Source of the DNA: Haliea sp.
GTDB lineage: Bacteria > Pseudomonadota > Gammaproteobacteria > Pseudomonadales > Halieaceae
DNA length: 64,000 bases
Reading direction: 5' to 3'
Assembly (NCBI GenBank): GCA_030730585.1
Contig: JANQUV010000010.1
Span: forward strand, 31,565 to 95,564
Below the pieces are notes generated by a model, which was given only the letters and a program-made list of their open reading frames with translations, was not told the origin of the DNA and searched no databases. Below, one piece after another: positions 60,677 to 64,000 of the stretch (its first letter is position 1; every line of letters begins with the position of its first letter). Both the position numbers and the translations under genes were made by a program.

Positions 60677-61969
60677 TCAGCCGCGCTCATCCAAAGAGAC
60701 GAAGTCGCGCTGGGTATAGCCGGTATAAAGCTGCCTTGGGCGGCCTATACGATAGCTGCCGCTGATCATTTCATTCCAGTGTGCGACCCAGCCCACGGTG
60801 CGGCCAACCGCAAAAATGACGGTAAACATGCTGGTTGGTATGCCGATCGCCTTGAGGATGATGCCGGAGTAGAAGTCGACATTGGGGTACAGCTTGCGCT
60901 CGATGAAGTATGGATCCTCCAGTGCAATTTGTTCCAGACGTTTGGCTATTGCCAGCAGTGGGTCGTTATCGATGCCGAGCTCAGCCAGCACATCGTCCGC
61001 CGCCTCCTTCATGACCTTCGCCCGTGGATCAAAGTTCTTGTAAACCCGATGGCCAAAGCCCATCAGGCGGAAAGGGTCGTCTTTGTCTTTGGCGCGTGCG
61101 ACAAACTCATCGATACGGGACACGTCGCCAATCTCTTCCAGCATTTCCAGCACGGCTTCGTTGGCACCGCCGTGAGACGGGCCCCATAAAGCCGCTATGC
61201 CTGCAGCCATGCAGGCAAAGGGGTTCGCTCCGGAGGATCCGGCCAGACGCACGGTCGAGGTAGAGGCATTCTGTTCGTGGTCGGCATGCAGCAGGAAGAT
61301 TCGGTCCATGGCTTTCGCCAAAACCGGGCTCACGTTGCTGGGCTCGCAGGGGTTGCCGAACATCATATGCAGGAAGTTTTCAGCGTAGCCCATGGTGTTA
61401 TCGGGGTACATAAAGGGCTGGCCGATGGAGAATTTGTAGCTCATGGCCGCCAGAGTAGGCATTTTTGCAATAAGGCGGAACGCGGCAACCTGGCGATGAT
61501 GTTCATCGGAGATATCCAGAGAGTCGTGATAAAAAGCGGACAAAGCGCCGACAACGCCACACATGACCGCCATTGGGTGGGCGTCGCGGCGGAAGCCGTT
61601 AAAGAACGTACGGATTTGTTCATGCACCATGGTATGGCGCTTGACCGTTGTGACGAAGGCGTCTTTTTCCTGCGCGGTGGGCAGCTCTCCGTAGAGCAGG
61701 AGGTAGCAGGTTTCTAGGTAGTCGCTGTGTTCGGCGAGCTGGTCGATGGGATAGCCGCGGTGCAGTAAAATGCCCTTTCCACCATCTATATAAGTGATCT
61801 TCGATTCGCAAGCCGCCGTGGATACAAACCCCGGGTCATAAGTGAACATGTCGCCGGCTGTTAGGCTGCCAACGTCTATGACGTCTGGGCCCAGCGTGCC
61901 AGAGTAAACGGGAAGTTCAAAGATCTGGTCGACTCCGTCTACCTTCAGAGTTGCTTTTTTGTCGCTCAT
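60677..61969 (-). CDS. gltA: Citrate synthase GltA (type II)
   Basis: A 430-residue hexameric-type citrate synthase catalysing oxaloacetate plus acetyl-CoA to citrate. Catalytic blocks: [33 protein letters not shown] and [13 protein letters not shown]-terminal beta domain ([22 protein letters not shown]) is typical of the allosteric gammaproteobacterial type. The ATG at 61969 with AGGAC upstream is preferred to the longer frame. Divergent from sdhC. Confidence 0.97.
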   Translation of the reverse strand: MSDKKATLKVDGVDQIFELPVYSGTLGPDVIDVGSLTAGDMFTYDPGFVSTAACESKITYIDGGKGILLHRGYPIDQLAEHSDYLETCYLLLYGELPTAQEKDAFVTTVKRHTMVHEQIRTFFNGFRRDAHPMAVMCGVVGALSAFYHDSLDISDEHHRQVAAFRLIAKMPTLAAMSYKFSIGQPFMYPDNTMGYAENFLHMMFGNPCEPSNVSPVLAKAMDRIFLLHADHEQNASTSTVRLAGSSGANPFACMAAGIAALWGPSHGGANEAVLEMLEEIGDVSRIDEFVARAKDKDDPFRLMGFGHRVYKNFDPRAKVMKEAADDVLAELGIDNDPLLAIAKRLEQIALEDPYFIERKLYPNVDFYSGIILKAIGIPTSMFTVIFAVGRTVGWVAHWNEMISGSYRIGRPRQLYTGYTQRDFVSLDERG

Positions 61970-62003
61970 GAAAGTCCTGCGATGTGGTTCTGTGGGGTGC
62001 ACA

Positions 62004-62031
62004 ACTATAAAGTCTCGACAGCTTTTGTCAA
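62004..62031 (-). promoter_or_regulatory. gltA sigma-70 promoter
   Basis: On the minus strand: consensus TTGACA, 16 bases, TATAGT, ending 35 bp before the gltA ATG. Confidence 0.75.
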
Positions 62032-62154
62032 TTAATCTGGCTCCATTTGCGATCAACTTGACGCTTTTGGCGGCTAAAGTCACCTATCGCGAAAGCCGAA
62101 GATCGGCGACGTTCGCGACAGCGGGTCTTCCAGTGGTGTGCCCCGGTGAGAGGT

Positions 62155-62183
62155 TTGTAATTGATCACGCATCGCCCTATAAT
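62155..62183 (+). promoter_or_regulatory. sdhCDA sigma-70 promoter
   Basis: TTGTAA, 17 bases, perfect TATAAT, about 108 bp before the sdhC start, leaving a leader of roughly 100 bases. Confidence 0.75.
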
Positions 62184-62290
62184 TCCGCGCGCTTTCTCTC
62201 TAGGGTTTTAGCGAAAAACAAGAGCGCCAGGCTGCTTCGGCCGGCCCCATTAATCGCCCTTGTGGCGTCTGTAACGGTGGTGAGTGAACT

Positions 62291-62665
62291 GTGAAAGACA
62301 AACGTCCCGTCAATTTGGACATCGGCAGTATGCGGCTTCCCATAACCGCGTGGGCATCTATTACCCACCGAGCATCCGGTGTTTTTCTTTTTGTAGCTAT
62401 GGTGTTTTTGTTGTGGGCCTTGGATATGAGCCTTAGCAGCGCCGAGGGTTTTGCCCAGTTGCAGGACACCCTCAGTGGCCCGCTGGCCAAGCTTGTTTTG
62501 TGGGCAATTTCGGCAGGACTGATCTATCACGCCCTGGCGGGTGTAAAACACATTGTTATGGATTTCGGTATCGGTGAGAGTTTTGAAGGCGGGGTGCTGG
62601 GTGCGCGCATCGTGATTGTCTTGGCTGTGGTACTGACTATTCTTGCGGGGGCGCTGATATGGTAA
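62291..62665 (+). CDS. sdhC: SdhC, succinate dehydrogenase cytochrome b556 subunit
   Basis: A 124-residue three-helix membrane subunit binding heme b and ubiquinone. KRPVNLDIG, ITHRASGVFLF and the heme-ligand region LIYHALAGVKHIVMD are family signatures. GTG start at 62291 without a strong Shine-Dalgarno. Overlaps sdhD by seven bases. Confidence 0.95.
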   Translation: MKDKRPVNLDIGSMRLPITAWASITHRASGVFLFVAMVFLLWALDMSLSSAEGFAQLQDTLSGPLAKLVLWAISAGLIYHALAGVKHIVMDFGIGESFEGGVLGARIVIVLAVVLTILAGALIW

Positions 62666-63021
62666 CTGCAATCACGAGTTTTGGCCGTTCTGGCACTTCA
62701 GACTGGTTAGTGCAGCGCGTCAGCGGTGTTATTTTGTTGGCATACTTTGTGTTTATCGCTGCGGTGGTAGTGACAGGCGTCGACTACGCTGGCTGGAAGG
62801 CTCTGTTCGGTCAAACCTGGGTGCGTGTGTTCAGTTTGATGGCCGTGTTGTCGCTGGCGGCTCACGCCTGGATCGGGTTGTGGGCGGTGGTCACGGACTA
62901 CCTGACTGAACGCATGATGGGCACCTCCGGTAATGTGCTGCGTATTTCTGCACAGCTTGTTATTGCATTGATTCTTTTTGTGTACGTGGTCTGGGGCGTG
63001 CAAATCCTCTGGGGATATTGA
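62659..63021 (+). CDS. sdhD: SdhD, succinate dehydrogenase membrane anchor
   Basis: A 120-residue three-helix membrane subunit, partner of SdhC at the quinone site. DWLVQRVSGVILL and the AHAWIGLWAVVTDY heme/quinone region identify it. Its stop lies three bases before the sdhA start. Confidence 0.95.
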   Translation: MVTAITSFGRSGTSDWLVQRVSGVILLAYFVFIAAVVVTGVDYAGWKALFGQTWVRVFSLMAVLSLAAHAWIGLWAVVTDYLTERMMGTSGNVLRISAQLVIALILFVYVVWGVQILWGY

Positions 63022-63024
63022 ACT

Positions 63025-64000
63025 ATGACAGCATTGCGAACGATTTCATTTGATGGCGTGATCGTCGGTGGCGGCGGGGCGGGTATGCGTGCTGCGCTGC
63101 AATTGTCGCAGTCCGGGTACAAGACTGCGGTTATTTCCAAGGTGTTCCCGACGCGCTCACACACGGTGTCTGCGCAGGGTGGAATTACCTGTGCGATTGC
63201 CAGTGCTGATCCCAATGATGATTGGCGCTGGCACATGTATGACACCGTCAAGGGTTCTGATTATATCGGCGACCAAGACGCCATTGAGTATATGTGCAGC
63301 GTAGGTCCGGAAGCGGTTTTTGAGCTTGAGCACATGGGTCTGCCGTTTTCCCGCACGGAAGAGGGGCGTATTTACCAGCGGCCTTTTGGTGGTCAGTCCA
63401 AGGGTCCTGGTGATTCGACGCAGGCGGCACGTACCTGCGCTGCGGCAGACCGCACCGGTCACGCACTGCTGCACACGCTGTACCAGGGCAATATCAAAAA
63501 TGAAACGGTGTTCTTCAACGAGTGGTACGCCACCGACCTGGTGAAGAACCAGGACGGCGCGGTTGTTGGCGTGATTGCCATTTGTATGGAAACCGGTGAA
63601 ACGGTCTATGTAAAAGCCAAGGCAACAGTCTTTGCCACCGGCGGTGCGGGCCGTATTTACGCCTCTACTACCAACGCTCACATTAATACCGGTGACGGTA
63701 TCGGTATGGCGCTGCGCGCAGGCTTCCCGGTGCAGGACATCGAAATGTGGCAGTTCCACCCGACCGGCATTTATGGTGCGGGTACGCTGGTCACTGAAGG
63801 GTGTCGTGGTGAAGGCGGCTATTTGATTAACAAGGACGGCGAACGCTTTATGGAGCGTTATGCGCCGAACGCCAAAGACCTCGCGGGCCGTGACGTTGTG
63901 GCACGCTCCATGGTGCTGGAAATACTCGAGGGCCGCGGTTGTGGACCCGAGGCCGATCACGTCTTCCTGAAGCTCGATCATCTCGGCGAAGAGGTTCTTG
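63025..64000 (+). CDS. sdhA: SdhA, succinate dehydrogenase flavoprotein subunit (partial)
   Basis: First 325 codons of the catalytic subunit, cut by the window edge. FAD motif [16 protein letters not shown]; covalent FAD histidine His46 in [11 protein letters not shown]; substrate-site blocks [11 protein letters not shown] and [11 protein letters not shown]. Oxidises succinate to fumarate and feeds electrons to ubiquinone. Expected to be followed by sdhB outside the window. Confidence 0.97.
   Translation, partial: MTALRTISFDGVIVGGGGAGMRAALQLSQSGYKTAVISKVFPTRSHTVSAQGGITCAIASADPNDDWRWHMYDTVKGSDYIGDQDAIEYMCSVGPEAVFELEHMGLPFSRTEEGRIYQRPFGGQSKGPGDSTQAARTCAAADRTGHALLHTLYQGNIKNETVFFNEWYATDLVKNQDGAVVGVIAICMETGETVYVKAKATVFATGGAGRIYASTTNAHINTGDGIGMALRAGFPVQDIEMWQFHPTGIYGAGTLVTEGCRGEGGYLINKDGERFMERYAPNAKDLAGRDVVARSMVLEILEGRGCGPEADHVFLKLDHLGEEVL

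Larger units (their letters stand above)
61970..62290. other. 321-bp divergent control region between gltA and sdhC
   Basis: Holds one good promoter in each direction (62004-62031 for gltA, 62155-62183 for sdh) and no gene I can support. The middle (about 62050-62150) carries no obvious hairpin or repeat. Shared location suggests joint regulation of TCA genes by a common factor, but I recognise no specific operator. Confidence 0.7.

Noticed and set aside
63157..63981. Minus-strand frame (274 codons) opposite sdhA
   Set aside because: Overlaps the FAD and substrate motifs of sdhA completely; shadow frame.

Overview
The window is a contiguous stretch of chromosome from an aerobic Gram-negative gammaproteobacterium. 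This rests on SdhCDA and GltA, ZipA, OxyR with both redox cysteines, DbpA, HrpB, TtcA, PtsP, a Pseudomonas-like long PstC/PstA pair, and a complete system I cytochrome c maturation operon. Base composition is moderately GC-rich throughout, coding density is high, and I saw no transposase, integrase, prophage gene, CRISPR array or toxin-antitoxin pair. The flavour is that of a marine, Cellvibrionales/Halieaceae-like or Pseudomonas-related lineage; that placement is inference.

Layout. 1-9.1 kb: a cut-off exported beta-propeller/amidohydrolase-type protein, a periplasmic peroxiredoxin, a MATE exporter, two acyltransferases of the lysophospholipid type, the nitrogen-PTS enzyme PtsP and an exported DUF885 protein. 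9.3-19 kb: helicase HrpB; an oxidative-stress block (rubrerythrin, a two-cluster Fe-S protein, DUF3501) divergent from oxyR; RNA helicase DbpA; radical-SAM YgiQ. 19.2-27.9 kb: an orphan protein that looks like a PqqD-like domain joined to a glycosyltransferase, bioA, tesA back-to-back with ybbA-ybbP, a TetR regulator and mdh. 28-35.8 kb: ttcA abutting ccmABCDEFGHI. 35.9-43.1 kb: smc, zipA, ligA and a lytic-transglycosylase-like lipoprotein. 43.2-47.9 kb: a three-gene 2-oxoacid oxidoreductase whose electron-transfer partner is a GltD-like flavoprotein carrying its own ferredoxin domain. 48-58.2 kb: the phosphate regulon (phoB, phoR, pstS, pstC, pstA, pstB, phoU and an outer-membrane porin) with three PhoB-box arrays. 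58.3-64 kb: tRNA-Glu(UUC), hisC, a FabH-like ketosynthase, gltA, and divergent sdhCDA running off the end.

How it fits together. Most of the window is housekeeping. The strongest functional units are the phosphate block, with PhoB boxes before phoB, pstS and the porin, the nine-gene ccm operon, and the OFOR-flavoprotein trio. The least explained items are the PqqD-like/glycosyltransferase protein and the four 15-bp repeats, out of frame, just after it; the propeller-like periplasmic domain inside PstC; and the rubrerythrin/Fe-S/DUF3501 trio. I found no clearly new multi-gene system; these are the best candidates for a second look.
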